A stretch of 64,000 bases of DNA from Planococcus citri (lineage: Eukaryota; Arthropoda; Insecta; Hemiptera; Pseudococcidae), in contig NC_088678.1 of assembly GCF_950023065.1 (NCBI RefSeq), positions 6,252,580 through 6,316,579 on the forward strand, written 5' to 3'. The notes under the pieces are model-generated. The model had not been told where the DNA came from. It worked only from the letters and a program-made list of their open reading frames with translations, and did no database searches. Shown piece by piece: positions 1-14,247 of the stretch; position 1 is the stretch's first letter; each line of letters opens with the position of its first letter. The position numbers and the translations under genes were made by a program.

Positions 1-2300
1 ACTTTTCCCCAGCATGGCCAGGACAGAACAATCCGTGGATGCGTGTACTTAAGCTAACAGAATTCAATTTTTCAAGAAATCACAAGAATCCAGATGGTAG
101 TAAAATTTTGATGATAGATGACGATGGACAGACACTTAACCTAACAAGGCTGCCCACAACCATTTATATCTAGTACATATGTATATGTCTACACACACAC
201 TCCTTGAAACGCTCACCACCAGCCGTACAATTTGAACCTGGAAAATGAAAATTGACCCTCTCAGTCCAATGTAACAATATTACAATGGCACAATTCATGC
301 AAACAGTAGATTATTGGACCAATAAGTTGAGAACGATCAGGCATGACTTTGCCAGCAATTACTCACTGTATGTAACTTATGCATCTACTAAACTATTTAT
401 CTAAATTATTCTAAATTACTCATAATCACTAACCATTATAATAGCACAAATCCCTTCCAAAATTGAACCTGAAATGGAAAAAATCACACCCATCAGCCCC
501 AATCAGTTTACCCACTCCATATATGTACTGTACTAAATTAATAACTTAAATTACTTCTGAAAACTAAGAATCTCACACCAAATCCCTTCCAAATTTGAAC
601 CTGGAAAATGAAAATTGACCATCCCAGTCCAATGTAACAAAATATTACCATGGCACAATTCATGCAAACAGTAGATTATTGGACCAATAAGTTGAGAACA
701 ATCAGGCATGACTTTGCCAGCAATTACTCACTGTATGTATGTATCTACTAAACTATTTATCTAAATTAATCTAAATTACTCATAATCATTAACCATCATA
801 GCCCAAATCCCTTCCAAATTTGAACATGAAATGAACAAATCACACCCATCAGCCCCAATCAATTTACCCACTCCATATATGTACTAAATTAATAACTAAA
901 TTACTATTAAAATCAGAGCCTTATACATTAAATCCCTTCCATGTTTGAATCTGAAACAAGAAAATTGTACCCCTCAGCCCCAATGCAGCCACATAATAAT
1001 AGCGCATTTTGGGGGAAGAGGGGATTGTTGGGGAAAAAATTGGGGAAAACATGAGGCATAACCTCAGCAGCAATCTCCCAATGTAAGTATCTATTAAACT
1101 ATTTATCTAAATTAATCTAAATTACTCGTAATCACTAACCATCATAAACCCAATTCCCTTCTAAAATTGTGTCTGAAATGAAAAAATTGCACCCATCAGT
1201 CCCAATCTCTCTACTACATTATGTATAACTAAAATCACTCACACAAACTACACATCATGCGCTTGGATCGCAGGCAGATCTGGCGATCCGAGGGCGGCAG
1301 GTCTGATCCTCAATGGCAGGAATGGCAATGTTGCGATTCGTAGGGCTAACATTAACCACACCTGCTCCATATCTTTGATCAACCGGAACTAAGGTCGCAG
1401 AAAATAGTATTACACTATCAACTACTAGATGGAAAACGCATCCGGTACTCCATGTGCCAGCCTATCACGGCTACCCCTCTTTATGACTGAATGGGTGGTG
1501 TCGCAGGGATGAGTAGTACTCCGCACACTTTTCCCCAGCATGGCCAGGACAGAACAATCCGTGGATGCGTGTACTTAAGCTAACAGAATTCAATTTTTCA
1601 AGAAATCACAAGAATCCAGATGGTAGTAAAATTTTGATGATAGATGACGATGGACAGACACTTAACCTAACAAGGCTGCCCACAACCATTTATATCTAGT
1701 ACATATGTATATGTCTACACACACACTCCTTGAAACGCTCACCACCAGCCGTACAATTTGACCTGGAAAATGAAAATTGACCCTCTCAGTCCAATGTAAC
1801 AATATTACAATGGCACAATTCATGCAAACAGTAGATTATTGGACCAATAAGTTGAGAACGATCAGGCATGACTTTGCCAGCAATTACTCACTGTATGTAA
1901 CTTATGCATCTACTAAACTATTTATCTAAATTATTCTAAATTACTCATAATCACTAACCATTATAATAGCACAAATCCCTTCCAAAATTGAACCTGAAAT
2001 GGAAAAAATCACACCCATCAGCCCCAATCAGTTTACCCACTCTATATACTAAATCAATAACTAGATCACTATTAAAAACTGAGCCTTATACACAAAATCC
2101 CTTCCAAGTTTGAACCTGAAAAAAGAAAAGTGTACCCCTCATCCCCAATGCAGCTACATAATAAATAGCGCATTTTGGGGGAAGAGGGGATTGTTGGGGA
2201 AAAAATTGGGGAAAACATGAGGCATAACCTCAGCAGCAATCTCCCAATGTAAGTATCTATTAAACTATTTATCTAAATTAATCTAAATTACTCATAATCA
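1..2300. repeat. 1.5-kb direct duplication inside a repeat domain
   Basis: The first ~520 bases recur almost exactly at 1528-2045 (both begin ACTTTTCCCCAGCATGGCC), so the offset is 1527 bases. The second copy then jumps: 2046-2290 matches about 887-1130, so it lacks roughly 340 bases present in the first. Within each copy are shorter diverged units carrying AAATCCCTTCCAAATTTGAA and ATCAGCCCCAATC. No reading frame of substance is present. High identity suggests a recent tandem duplication by unequal exchange. Confidence 0.85.
1255..1760. repeat. Less AT-rich conserved block, copy 1
   Basis: A block distinct from the surrounding AT-rich satellite. It contains GATCGCAGGCAGATCTGGCG, a run with ATTAACCACACCTGCTCCAT, and near its end CTTAACCTAACAAGGCTGCC. 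A diverged second copy lies at about 4590-5300. Composition and the two-copy pattern suggest a separate mobile or structural unit carried within the array. I cannot name it. Confidence 0.6.
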
Positions 2301-4589
2301 CTAACCATCATAGCCCAAATCCCTTCCAAAATTGCACCTATCAGCCCAAAACAGTTTACCCACTCCATATGCTAAATTAATAAAAAATTACCTCTAAAAA
2401 CTAACCACCATACCCCACATCTCAATCATACTAATGAACCTGAAAAGAGAAAATTGCAATAATCTGCCCCTATCAGTCTACCCACACAATATACTAAATT
2501 AACAAGTAGAACACTATCAAAAACTGAGCCTTATGCACTAAATCCCTTCCAAGTTTGAGCCTGAAACAAGAAAATTGTACCCCTCAGCACCAATGCAGCT
2601 GCATAATAATAGCACATTTTGGAGGAAAAGGAGATCTTTGGAGAAAAAATTGGGAAAACTTGAGGCACAACCTCAGCAGCAATTACCCAATGTATCAACT
2701 AAACTAGATATATCTAAATTAATCTAAATTGTTGCTGAAAATATGAAATTGTACCCATCAGCACCAATCCATTTGGCCAATATACAAAATCATGTATCTT
2801 CTAAATTATATCAAAATTATTCATGAAATTATGCATCACATCACATCCATCACAAATCCCTTCTGCATGTGCACTGGCAAAAGTGAAATTGTGTCCATCT
2901 GCCCTGATCAATTCACCAGACATAGGAATCTATTCAAACTGGTCATAAAATTAAAAATCATATCCCAAAATGTGTACCTGAAAAAAGAAAATTGTACCCC
3001 ACAGACCCAATCCATTTACCCCTATGCATCTACATATCTAAATTAATTATAAAACTATGCATCATACCCCCACAATTCCCTTCCAAATGCAAACCTGAAA
3101 AAAGAAAATTGTACCCCACAGACCCAATCCATTTACCCCTATGCATCTACATATCTAAATTAATTATAAAACTATGCATCATACCCCACAATTCCCTTCC
3201 AAATGCAAACCTGAAAAAAGAAAATTGTACCCCACAGCCCCACTGCAGCTTACATTGTGATAGCTCATTTTTGGCAGAAAGGGGATTTTTCATGAAAAAA
3301 ATTGGACAATCTAGAGGCTTCACCTTGCCAGGATTGCCCAATGTATCAACTAAAATAGGTACATATATCTAAATTAATCCAAATTGATGCTGAAAATATG
3401 AAATTATACCCATCAGCCCCAATCCATTTACCCCATGTACCTAATCTATCTGAATTACTCATAAAGCTATGCATCAATCATACCACAAATTCTCAACAAA
3501 GTTGCCCCAATAAGTAACTATATTAATCATAAATACTAAGCATCATACCTCACAATTCCCTTCCTTATGTGTACCTGAAAAAGGAAATTGTACCCCACAG
3601 CCCCAATGCAGCTACATTGTGATAGCTCATTTTGGGCACAAAGGGCATTTTTCAAGAAAAAAATTGGACAATCTGGAGGCTCCACCTCGCCAGCATTGCC
3701 CAATGTATCAACTAAAATAGGTACATATATCTAAATTAATCCAAATTGTTGCTGGAAATATGAAATTATACCCATCAGCCAATCCATTTACCCCATGTAC
3801 CTATCTATCTAAATTAGTCATACAGCTATGCATCAATCTTACCACAAATTCTCAACAAAGTTGCCCCAATAAGTAACTAAATTATTCATAAATACTAAGC
3901 ATCATACCCCACAATTCCCTTCCAAATGTGAACTCCAAAAAAAGAAAATTGTACCCCACAGCCCCAATCCATTTACCCTCATATATCTATCTAAATTAAT
4001 TATACAACTATGCATCATACCCCATAATTCCCTTCCAAATGTGAACCTGAAAAAAGAAAAAAGAAAATTGTACCCCACGGCCCAAATGCAGCTACATTGT
4101 GATAGCTCATTTTGGGCACAAAGGGGATTTTTCAAGAAAAAAATTGGACAATTTTTTTGGCTCCACCTTGCCAGCATTGCCCAATGTATCAACTAAACTA
4201 GGTACATATATCTAAATTAATCCAAATTACCCATAAATACCAACCATCATACCCCAAATCCCTTCCAAATTTTGACCTGAAAAAAAATTGTACTCATCAG
4301 CCCCAATCAGTTCACCAATCTATCTACTAAATTACTCATAAAAACTAAGCATCATACCACACAATTCCCTTCCAAATGTTAACCTGAACAAAGAAAATCA
4401 TACTCATCAGCCCCAATGCAACTACAACATGATATCATTGCATTTACCAATTAATATTATGTATTGTAAAGACATACCAATAAAAACTGAGCATCATACA
4501 CCAAATCCCTCCCAAATTTGGACCTGAAAAGTAAAAATTCTACCCATTGGCCTCAATCTGTCTACTAAATTAGAACTAGATGACAATTT

Positions 4590-5300
4590 GAACCTGAAAC
4601 GCTCACCTGCCTGGCAAGTAGACCGACTCAACAAAACCAGACAGCCTCAAAAAAAAAACCAAAACTCCTATGTTACGCAAGCAAGGGTTGGCAAAGCCTA
4701 GAGTGCGCCACTTACTGCGTGTGACTGGATCGGAGGCAGATCTCTGGATCCACAAAGGCAGGACTGATACTTGATGGCAGGCATAATGGCAATGTCATTA
4801 CGCAGGTTAGACTGACATTAACCATCCCTGCTCCATCTTTCATAGCCCGGAACTGAGGTTCGCAGATATAGTTATTCAACTATAACCACTAGATTGAAAC
4901 GCAAACGCTAATTCCCGCACCAGCCGATTACGACTACTCCTCATTAAGACTGTAGATATGTTAGGTGTCGCAGAAGTGAGCCAGGATTCCGCCACCATTG
5001 AGCAGGCCACCGCAGCAAACCAGTCGCCGAATAACGTTCACCTGACCCCGTACGGTTTTCTCCAATGGCGGATCCTTGGGCGAGAGCCCGTAACCCGCGG
5101 ATGCGTTTCCTAACAAAGACAGTTACTAAATTTTCAAGGGATCACAACGCCAGGTTGTTGTGAAATGCTGGAAAAAGTACAGTTGTGGGTTGATATACTA
5201 ATAGACGAGGATGGACAGCACTTAACCTAACCAGGCTGCCCACAACTGCATATATCCCTAAAAACACTCACCACCAGTGCTACAAATACAACACAAAAAA
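4590..5300. repeat. Less AT-rich conserved block, copy 2
   Basis: Diverged copy of the block at 1255-1760: GGCAGATCTCTGGATCC, ATTAACCATCCCTGCTCCAT, CGGAACTGAGGTTCGCAGA and CACTTAACCTAACCAGGCTG recur in the same order. It is longer than copy 1, with an extra piece around 4990-5090. Neither copy has an open frame of useful length. It could be a relic of a retroelement end, but nothing proves that. Confidence 0.55.
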
Positions 5301-6577
5301 CACAATCATACAAAAAATGTTGAGCTACACACATACAATACAAATTTGAACCCGGCCAATTAACTCAATGTGTGTACTGAATCATGAAGATGAAAATGCA
5401 CCCATCAGCCCCAATCCAATTACCCAATGTATCTATCTAAATTAATCATAAAACTACGCAACAATCATACCACAAATTCTCTCCAAATTTGCAACTGGAA
5501 AGATGCAATTGTACCCATCAGCCCCACTCCACTTACCCAGTCTATCTGCTAAATTAAAAGTAACTAAATTACTCATAAAAACTAAGCAACATACCCCACA
5601 ATTTCCTTCCAAATGTGAACCTGAAAAAAGAAAATTGTACCCCACAGCCCCAATGCAGCTACATTGTGATAGCTCATTTTGGGCAGAAAGGGGAAAAAAT
5701 TGGACAATCTCGAGGCTCCACCTCGCCAGCATTGCCAAATGTATCAACTAAACTAGGCACATATAGCTAAATTAATCCAAATTAACTATAAATACCAAAT
5801 CCCTTCCACATTTGCACCTGCAAAGATGATATTGTACCCATCAGGCATAATAATCCCTTTCTCCAATATATGTAGCTATCTGAATTATTCATAAAAACTA
5901 AGCACATTATACACATCAAATTCTCAAGAACTTTGTTGCTGAAAATATGAAATGGTACCCAACAGCCCCAATAAGTAACTAAATTATTCATAAATACTAA
6001 GCATCATTCCTCACAATTCCCTTCCAAATGTGAACCCCCCCCCCAAAAAAAATTGTACCCCACAGCTCCAATCCATTTACCACTATGTATCTATCTAAAT
6101 TAATTATAAAACTATGCATCATACTCCACAATTCCCTTCCAAATGCGAACCTGAAAAAAGAAAATTGTACCCCACAGCCCAAATGCAGCTACATTGTGAT
6201 AGCTCATTTTGGGCAGAAAGGGGATTTTTCAAGAAAAAAATTGGACAATCTAGAGGCTCCACCTTGCCAGCATTGCCCAATGTATCAACTAAAATAGGTA
6301 CATATATCTAAATTAATCCAAATTGTTGCTGAAAATATGAAATTATACCCATCAGCCCCAATCCATTTACCCAACGTATCTATCTAAATTACTCATAAAG
6401 CTAATCATACCACAAATTCTCAACAAAGTTGCCCCAATAAGTAACTAAATTATTCATAAATACTAAGCATCATACCCCACAATTCCCTTCCAAATGTGAA
6501 CCTGAAAAAAGAAAAGTGTACCCCACAGCCCCAATCCATTTACCCTCATGTATCTATCTAAATTAATTATACAACTA

Positions 6578-6970
6578 TAATGCTGGTGACAAGGAGCTCG
6601 GCCTGTCACTTCAGTTTTCGTGGTGTATCCAATGTCTTCCAGCTTTAAATCGTTCTAGGGGAGGGCTGACTGTTCGAGATGGCATGGCACACTCCATCAA
6701 CATTTTTTAATCGATTGGTGATTTTTTTTCTGCAAAATTTTTTCAGTAGAGAGTAAATGAAGGACTGTACGGTTTTCACTAAATTTGGACGCTCACTTCA
6801 AAGGAGTTTAAACTTCAAATGGCTGTACAACACACAAAAATGTACCCAGCGACCTAAAATTTGGTATTCCAACTCAAAAAATACTGGTGAATCCGACGAG
6901 CGGTTGTTCGTTTCAGTAGCTCTCATAGAAGCTGAGCTACAGAGCGTGGCTATGACTTATGAAATGCGCC
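6578..6970. other. Non-repeat insertion within the satellite field
   Basis: The satellite phrase stops after TTATACAACTAT and resumes at TAATTATGTATCTGC. The ~390 bases between them do not resemble the repeat unit. No terminal repeats, target duplication or convincing coding signal were found; the short frame at 6757-7002 has no recognisable features. Confidence 0.4.
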
Positions 6971-7449
6971 TCGTAATTATGTATCTGCTAAATTATATCT
7001 AGATTATTCATAAAAATAATAATTATGCATCATATCCATCTCAAATCCCTTCTACATTTGCATTGGCAAAAGTGAAATTATTGTGTCCATCTGCCCCGAT
7101 CAATTCACCAGACATAGGAATCTATCCAAATTGATCATAAAACTACAAATCATATCCCAAATCCATTCAACATTCGTTAATGAATGGACTGATGACAAGG
7201 TAAACATTGGCCCCAATCCATTTACCCAACGTATCTATCTAAATTAATCTTACAACTATGCATCAATCATACCACAAGTTCTCTACAAAGTTGCAACTGG
7301 AAAGATGAAATTGTACCCATCAGCCCCAATAAGTAACTAAATTATTCATAAATACTAAGCATCATACCCCACAATTCCCTTCCAAATGTGAACCTGAAAA
7401 AAGAAAATTGTACCCCACAGCCCATTTGCAGCTACATTGTGATAGCTCA

Positions 7450-9290
7450 TTTTGGGCAGAAAGGGGATTGTTAATGCGCTATTATTATGTAGCTGCATTG
7501 AATTGATCATAAATCAAGATGGTTGGATAACTCAAAAATTGAATCAACTGTTTCCAAATTTGAATTCGAAAAATCACACCACCTCAATTCAAACAATGCA
7601 CCCACCAAATTTCAGCTCTCTGGGTCTATTTGGTAAAATTCTTATTTTTTTTCATTCATGACCAAAGTTTGATTTTTCAAAAGTTTATCAAAATCGTTGG
7701 AAAACTCAAGAATTTAATCTACCGTTTCCAAATTTATATTCGAAAATCACACCACCTCAATTCAATCCCGATGGACATATATTTCAGTTAATTTTCAAAT
7801 TCCGTGATTTTATAATTTTTTTTTTTAATTTCCCATCGAAAATAAAAGGGTATACACTATACAGGTGTGAAAGTGAATATCGTCACTTTTCTCTTAAGGA
7901 TTATAAAATGACTTACTCATTCTCATTCGCGAGTTCATATTCTATTATTTTTGGAAGGAAATTTGTACTCACCTGAAACAAAGAAAAATTAAGGAGGATT
8001 AGTTAAATACGTACATACAAAATTATTGATCAATCAATCGACACAATCATGTGAAACAATAATGGTCGAAGGCCAAAGTAAAAATTCTGACGATCTTGAC
8101 GTTTAATGTAGAGCCAAAAATGAATATTCATAAATAAAGTAAGTATCATAAAAATTGTAAAATTGATTGTGGAAATCACTCAAAAATATCAAAAAATTGA
8201 CAAACCACGAAAAAACGACAAAACTTCGAGAAAATGTCTCATTTGTGTAAAATTTAGCACAAACTGCTTGGATTATTGAAAAAATACCAAATAATGATTT
8301 GTCAAAATGCAGAAAGTGGTATAAAATTTGTCAAATGGACCTTCCCTCCTTCTCAAATCGAAAATTACAGGAAGTTAATCACGTTAGCTGGTAACGGAAT
8401 TGTTTTTGAAAAAAACACCTAATTTTTCACTCGAAAGTTTTTTAAAAAATTGAAATTCACATATTCTCACGCGTGTTCTCCTTCAATAATAAAAGCTATG
8501 CAACCTATACGTCTCCGGGAATGATGACGATTTTCCTTCAATTAAGATGTGGGGAACGTGGGAAATTTTTTTGAGCAAAAACGAAGGGCAGATCATGGAA
8601 TGAAAAAGTAAGACGTAATTTCGATTGTTCGGACAACAAACAGATTTCAATTTGAATAAAGGTAGGGTTTTTTACAATTTTAGCAAAAAAAAAAAAAACG
8701 GTACTTCTTGGGAAGTTTGCCCAAAAAAAAGTCTTGACTTCTACCCATGTTTGGGTATTCGGGATAACGAGGTTTGGGAAAAGTGAATTCGGAAAATGGG
8801 TCATTCGCAAAAATTACAAATTGTGGTTTTTCCATTAAGGAGAACGTGGTTACGGGGGTTTAAGGACACTGCCTCTCTATTTTACGTCGCGGTCTTGTTC
8901 AAATTGAGGCGTATCAGGTTCAAGCATAAAAAAGTTCAAAAAATTTATTTTTTATTACGATTTTCCAAAATTTATATAACACCCCAATACTTAAACGAAT
9001 GACGAAGAAACTACTTTCAATACCTTTTCTGAATTTCATGATAAATTATTTCTTGAATTCTCACGGATTTTTTTTTTTACGAAAAATTTTATTCAAAATT
9101 ATAAAAAAAATGCTGCACTAAATTGTTCTCGTTTGTTATAGCCCAAAATCAGATTTGAAAAAATCATTCGAAATCATCTCGAAAATTTCATTTGGAATTA
9201 CCTACAACAAATTAAAAAATTAGGGTATCACAAAAAAAATCCGAAATCAACTAATACAACAAAAAAAATTAAATTTTAGATCACCAAGAA
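7450..9290. other. AT-rich sequence, no gene seen
   Basis: Very AT-rich, with long A and T runs. Only short frames occur, none with recognisable protein features or splice-linked partners. The satellite repeat ends close to 7470. Confidence 0.5.
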
Positions 9291-9296
9291 AAAGTA

Positions 9297-11190
9297 TTAA
9301 AAAAGGTAACTTTTAGTAACCAAAAAAGCCGGAAAAAGTAACCAAAAAAACTATTACGAGTAATGTAAGAAAAAAGTGGCAACCAAAAAACTTCAATGCA
9401 TACAAAACATCACATCTTATTTCAGATTACAAAACAAAAAAATTTTGATAGCAGTTTTTTCAAAAAAACATCGAAATTCGAATAAGTAAAAAACCATTTT
9501 GGAAAAAAAAAACTAGCAAAATCTCAAAACAGATAATTATCAAAATTTCGAAAATAACTACTCGTAGATCAAAATGCAAAAAGAAAGCGTGAAAAAAATA
9601 TTGGATTCCGGAAACATGATCGAAAAATGCGTTCAACTACTGAAAAAATTGCAAAATTGAAAGAAGAGGGAGAAGTCTACCGAAACATGGAGTAACGAAA
9701 TTCAATCTTTTATTCAAAATCATTTCAAAAAATCAAACACACAAATTGTACCAATTGTAAAATACCCGAAATGTTGACATGAGCGAGGATTTGATGCAAA
9801 AAATATTATTCCAGTGTTGAGAAATAATAAACAATAATTTCATTAAAAAATTCCATAAATAAGAAGAATTTTTTTTACAACGGGAAACTTATTAAAATCA
9901 ACAGGGAAGGGTGGCGAAGGAGCGAGGGAGGGGGGAGATTCCAATCTAAATTTGAAAAAAGTGATTGGTGAAAACAAAACAGTCAAAAATTTACACGATT
10001 CAAAAAAGATGAAAAAAAGGCGACAAAATTATTGAAATTGAGAGAAAATGACCAAAACAGGAAGCAGAGCAAAGATCAATATCTGGAAAGAAAAAAATAG
10101 TCGAAAAATAATATCGAAAACCCTCTTCGTGATCAAAACCACTCAAGTGCGGAATTCAAAACAAACCAAAAAAACAGAACAGAGTTTTTACAAAATTAAA
10201 AAAGTTGAAAAAAATCACGAGGATTCCAGAATAAAAATTCGATTAGAAGTAGAAAAAAATCCACCGAAAAAATTAAGGTAAAAAGCACTAAAATTTAAGA
10301 AAAACGATAAATTGTGAAAACTTCACAAAAATTCAGACACAAAAACAACACGAAAATTCGGTGAAAATCGTCGAAAAGTTAGAAAATAAAATCTGCGAGA
10401 ATTCGAAAGAATAAAACTTGACCAAAAAATTCTAAATAAAACCATCAAGTCTTAAGTTCAAAAAACTCGAAAAAATCTGTGAACAGGGGAATTCCGCAAA
10501 AATTTAGGCAGAAAAAATTACTCAAATTTGAGGCTAAATTGGGAGAAAGTTTTATTTTAAAAATCTCAAAAATTCAAGAAAAAAGGTATCGCCGAAATTG
10601 AGAACAAAAACTCAGACAGAAAAATGAATCGATTATATTCGAAACAAAATGTATGGAAATGATGAAGAATTCCGAGAAAATCTTTGAAAAACTTGAAAAA
10701 AGAGAACTCGCGAAAATTCAAAACATAACTCGTAAAATTGACAAAGAAAAAAAATCGCAAAATTCAAAAAAAAACCATCGAACTGAATTAAGGAGAAATC
10801 CCGACTATTTAAGCAATAAAATCAAACAAGCTCGAGGGAAAATTTTCATGAAAAAAAAATCACCATCAAAATTCAAGATGTAAAAATCAATCGAAACAGG
10901 AAAAAATTCACTAAAAAACGAAATTAAAAAACCTCCAAGTACATTTCAAAAGAAAAATCATCAAAACTGAAAAAAAAAAAAATTCGTAACGCTGAAAAAG
11001 CGATGATGCCATTTAAATAAAATCAAATTTTTTTCGAAGAATTTTGGATAAAATTTTGAAAAAAAGGAAATCTGTGAAAAAACTTGGAAAAAGTAACTTT
11101 TAGAAACCAACATTTTAAAAAAGTAACCAATAGAGAAATTCACGTTTAGAAACCAACATTTTTAAAAAGTAACCAATAGAAAAATTCACG
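9297..11190. mobile_element. GTAAC-rich hAT-like element, degraded copy A
   Basis: This stretch aligns in order with the better preserved copy at 14248-16033. Shared phrases include AGTAACCAAAAAAGC near the left end, TTAAGGTAAAAAGCACT (10274), AACAGGGGAATTC (10484) and repeated AAAGTAACC blocks at the right (11091-11185). The terminal CAGGGATTGTACT motif is missing from both ends, so this copy is truncated or decayed. The interior is extremely A-rich on the plus strand, and no transposase can be read. Confidence 0.55.
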
Positions 11191-12890
11191 TTAAATTGTC
11201 ACGAGACAATTTCAAAGTAAGTAAATTTTAAAAACAATCAAATTCTGAATCACCAACAAAAAAATTGCACCAAAAAAGTTTCAAGTACCTACTTATTTCA
11301 AATCACCGTAAAAAAAAATCCATTCAACAATTTGTAATGCGCTAATGCGCAACTTACCACAAACAATGAATGTAGAAAAGCTGCCAAGGAAATTTCTCCA
11401 ACAGCATCGTCGCCATCTTGTGATTTATAAAATTCTCTTCTTCAGGTACGTCAAGACTCGGCGATTTTCACGAAGACAAATGCAAAATAAACAACGCCTG
11501 AAACATACGAGAAAAAAATACAAATTAGTTCTAATCATTGCATTGCAAAATAAATTTTAAAAAAATAAAATAGGGTATGTTATCAAGAGGGAAAGGGATC
11601 CCAACTCAACCAGACACAGCTAGATCGAAAGAACATGCTAAAATATGCATATGGCGTCGGTATGAGTCAGCATGAGTCATCTGACTCATACCTCTTTTAG
11701 CAATGGCGATAAAGGTTCCTTCTATGTATAAAATGTGAAACCACGCGAGTGCGCAACTTGGCGCGCTAGAAACGAGATAACATACAATTCGAAAATTTCT
11801 ATTTTTTCGGGGATGACGCAATAAATATCGGAAATGACATCAGACATTGAAATTTAACTATTCGCTCGAAATGAAATTCAACAAAGGGTGCGGTATTCTC
11901 GAAAAAATCGAGCTTTGAGTAAAAAAAAATTAAAAGGTGAAAAAGTGCAACAAAGTTCACGAGAAATCGTAATTTTTGCGATTTACCAATCTCCAAGCGG
12001 CTAGCAGTGGGCCTAAAAGTAGCCTTGTCCCATTACTAGAGACGAAACTGCATACTCGTAGAAGTTTTTTGAGAGGAGGAGGTTCGATGGAAAATTTGCT
12101 TACTGATACAAGGAAAAAATTCTCTAATTTTCCGGATTGATAAATTTATATTATGACTTTATAAGCATTAACAGAATCATTTTCTGTTTTGGATTTTTGG
12201 CGGTCTAAAAGTGAATTTTTCTAATTGAAAACAAGAAATACATAAATTAGTCCAAGCGAAGAGCGGTATGGGGTGTCAAATGGTCCCGAAATATTAGGAA
12301 TTAATATTTCAGTAATTTTATTTCAACACGGTGGCATCATATGCATTCCTTCAACCCCAAAACCAAAACATACTTACTTACGTAATTAAAAAAAAAAAAA
12401 AAATGGATAAAAACACATTTGAGGGGATTCATCTACAATCGCATTATTAAAATGTCTTGATCAAAAAATTAAAACGCATAATCTGAAGACCTCGAAGACA
12501 CTTCAAAGGGAAGGGGGTTTAAATTTCTTAAAATTTGAAAAATTGGAACTTCATCGTGCAATTTCAAGCATTTCGTAGCTGCATTTCTTCATTTCAGCTG
12601 TGAAAGGATCGTCCGACTAACCAGATATTGTTGACAAAATTTGAAACGATTTTAACTTCTTTTCTACAGGGTGTCCACTCATTTTTGGAAATTATTTTCC
12701 GGATCTATTTTCCAGCCATGCGCCATGCCAATTTCGAGTCTTTCATACCCTACGTACAAAGAAGTATTCAGTTTAAATCACGATTCAAAATTTTTTGTTG
12801 AAAAGGGTTCGTTATCTGCTACAGCTTCAAAAGCACAAATTTCAAATTTTGGATGAAACGAGAAAAAAAAACACGAAAAAACAAGTATCC
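11190..12890. other. AT-rich spacer, no gene seen
   Basis: Short frames such as 11606-11821 and 11799-11996 (minus) have no recognisable domain and no supporting splice sites. No clear terminal repeats were found. Confidence 0.45.
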
Positions 12891-13905
12891 TGCCTATTTA
12901 CTTATGCTGCAAACGTACGAAGTTTGGAAACAAAATAAGTATAAACCAATTTTTCACAAAAAAAATTCAAAAATTATTCAAAGTATCTTTCACGTTGCGT
13001 TGGTAGAGAGGCTCGTACTCAATTTTTTTTTAAATAAATAAATACGTAACCAAAAATTTTGAAAAAGTAAGCAATCATCACAAAGCCATTTCTAAGTTAT
13101 AAAAAAAAAGAAGGAAATTCTCGATCATTACTTGAAGTCAATTTCGAATCCATCCGGAAAAATGTATTCTAAATCACCATGAAAAAAATTCACCCGAAAT
13201 CACCTAGAAAAATTCATTTAGAATCATCGCGAAAAAATTTCTTTGAAATCACGAAAACTCCCAAACTGGATTTCAAAAAATGAGATTTCTAAATCATCAT
13301 AGGAAAACGTAATCTAAAAATACAAAGAAAAAAATAATTTGTCAAAATGCTCTACAAAAACTATACAAGAATTCAATAATAATGAAAAAAAAATCATCGT
13401 ATCGCCACGAAAAATTCAGATTAAAACACTCAAAAAAATTATTATTTGAAATCATCCACGAAAAAATTCTGCACAGGAGAAAAATTGAAATCCTCAACTC
13501 CAACCAACGGGCTCGTATCTGGAAGTGGAGGACTCAAGGGAACAAAAAACACACGACGACCCCATAAAATATCGAAATTTCCACAATATAAAGTAGAAAA
13601 TTGAACAGTTCTGTTGTCCAACGTAACTATACAGAACCACCAAAACTAGATAAGAACTGATCATTCAAATCAAAATGTACATAAGAAATTTCATTCGAAA
13701 CCAATCAACATTAGCTATCAAGTAATAAAAATCCGAAATTGAATTCAAAATCAAAAATTCGCGTGTTTTTCATAAGTACATCTTTCCAGCTTTAAAAAAA
13801 TCAAAACCGACTTGGAGACCCTGCATTTCTGTAAATTCATCAACAAACTTTACAATAATTACATACAAAAGCTGCAGGAAGTCAGAGTAATACAAAACGT
13901 TCGAT
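12890..13905. repeat. Segmental duplication, copy 1
   Basis: Matches 16034-17130 in direct orientation. Both start CTTATGCTGCAAACGTACGA, and both contain GAAGGAAATTCTCGAT, TTCGAATCCATCCGGAAAAA and CATCGCGAAAAAATTTC in the same order. Identity is high by eye with small indels. No gene is carried by either copy. Confidence 0.85.
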
Positions 13906-14021
13906 ATTTATCATGCCTTCAATCAAACTTCAACAAATTAATCGAATATTCAAGTACAAGAGAACTATAACATGAACATCAACGCGAATATCAATTAATG
14001 AAAATAAATCAATCAACTCAC

Positions 14022-14171
14022 CGTAACAAAAATCGTTCATTTTTTCAAGTAAGTAATACTCATCACCATGCAAGTCGCGACAGGTTGAATAGGGGACTTG
14101 ATCACATCTTCTTGAAAATGTGCGAAACATATGTATGTAGGTACTTTCGATTGTAAAGCTCAACTCATCAA
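14022..14171 (-). pseudogene. Orphan exon-like cassette, copy 1 (open frame kept)
   Basis: On the minus strand a stretch is flanked by a pyrimidine-rich acceptor (TTGTGCAG before TTGATGAG) and a donor (TTACG followed by GTGAGTTG). Its 150 bases keep one frame open through 49 codons, containing FRTFSRRCDQVPYSTCRD and LLEKMNDFCYG. A decayed second copy is at 18073-18235 and a weaker relative at about 17650-17770. No neighbouring exon that would continue it was recognised, and the protein is unknown to me. It may be a stranded exon from a duplicated gene; a functional alternative exon is possible but unproven. Confidence 0.4.
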
Positions 14172-14247
14172 CTGCACAAAAAAAACACAAACATTACTAT
14201 TAAGATCGAACCATGTAAACCAAAAAAATGTGTACGTGAATTATTAA

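Larger units (their letters stand above)
2300..7450. repeat. Diverged satellite-like tandem repeat field
   Basis: Dozens of related units run through this stretch. The core phrases are CACAATTCCCTTCCAAATG, CCTGAAAAAAGAAAATTGTA, CCCCACAGCCCCAATGCAGC, GCTCATTTTGGGCAGAAAGG and CCAATGTATCAACTAAA. Units are of uneven length and diverged, so this is an old, rearranged array rather than a homogeneous satellite. The many short open frames (for example around 2992-3372, 5503-5751 and 6085-6311) are translations of the repeat in different phases and are not genes. Confidence 0.85.

Noticed and set aside
2792..6311. Many short open frames on both strands in the repeat field
   Set aside because: They translate the same satellite unit in different phases (for example repeated PEKRKLYPT and ERGFF strings), so they are repeats and not genes.
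1..7450. CRISPR-like regular repeat array
   Set aside because: Units are long, uneven and diverged, with no constant short repeat and unique spacers. The genome is eukaryotic.
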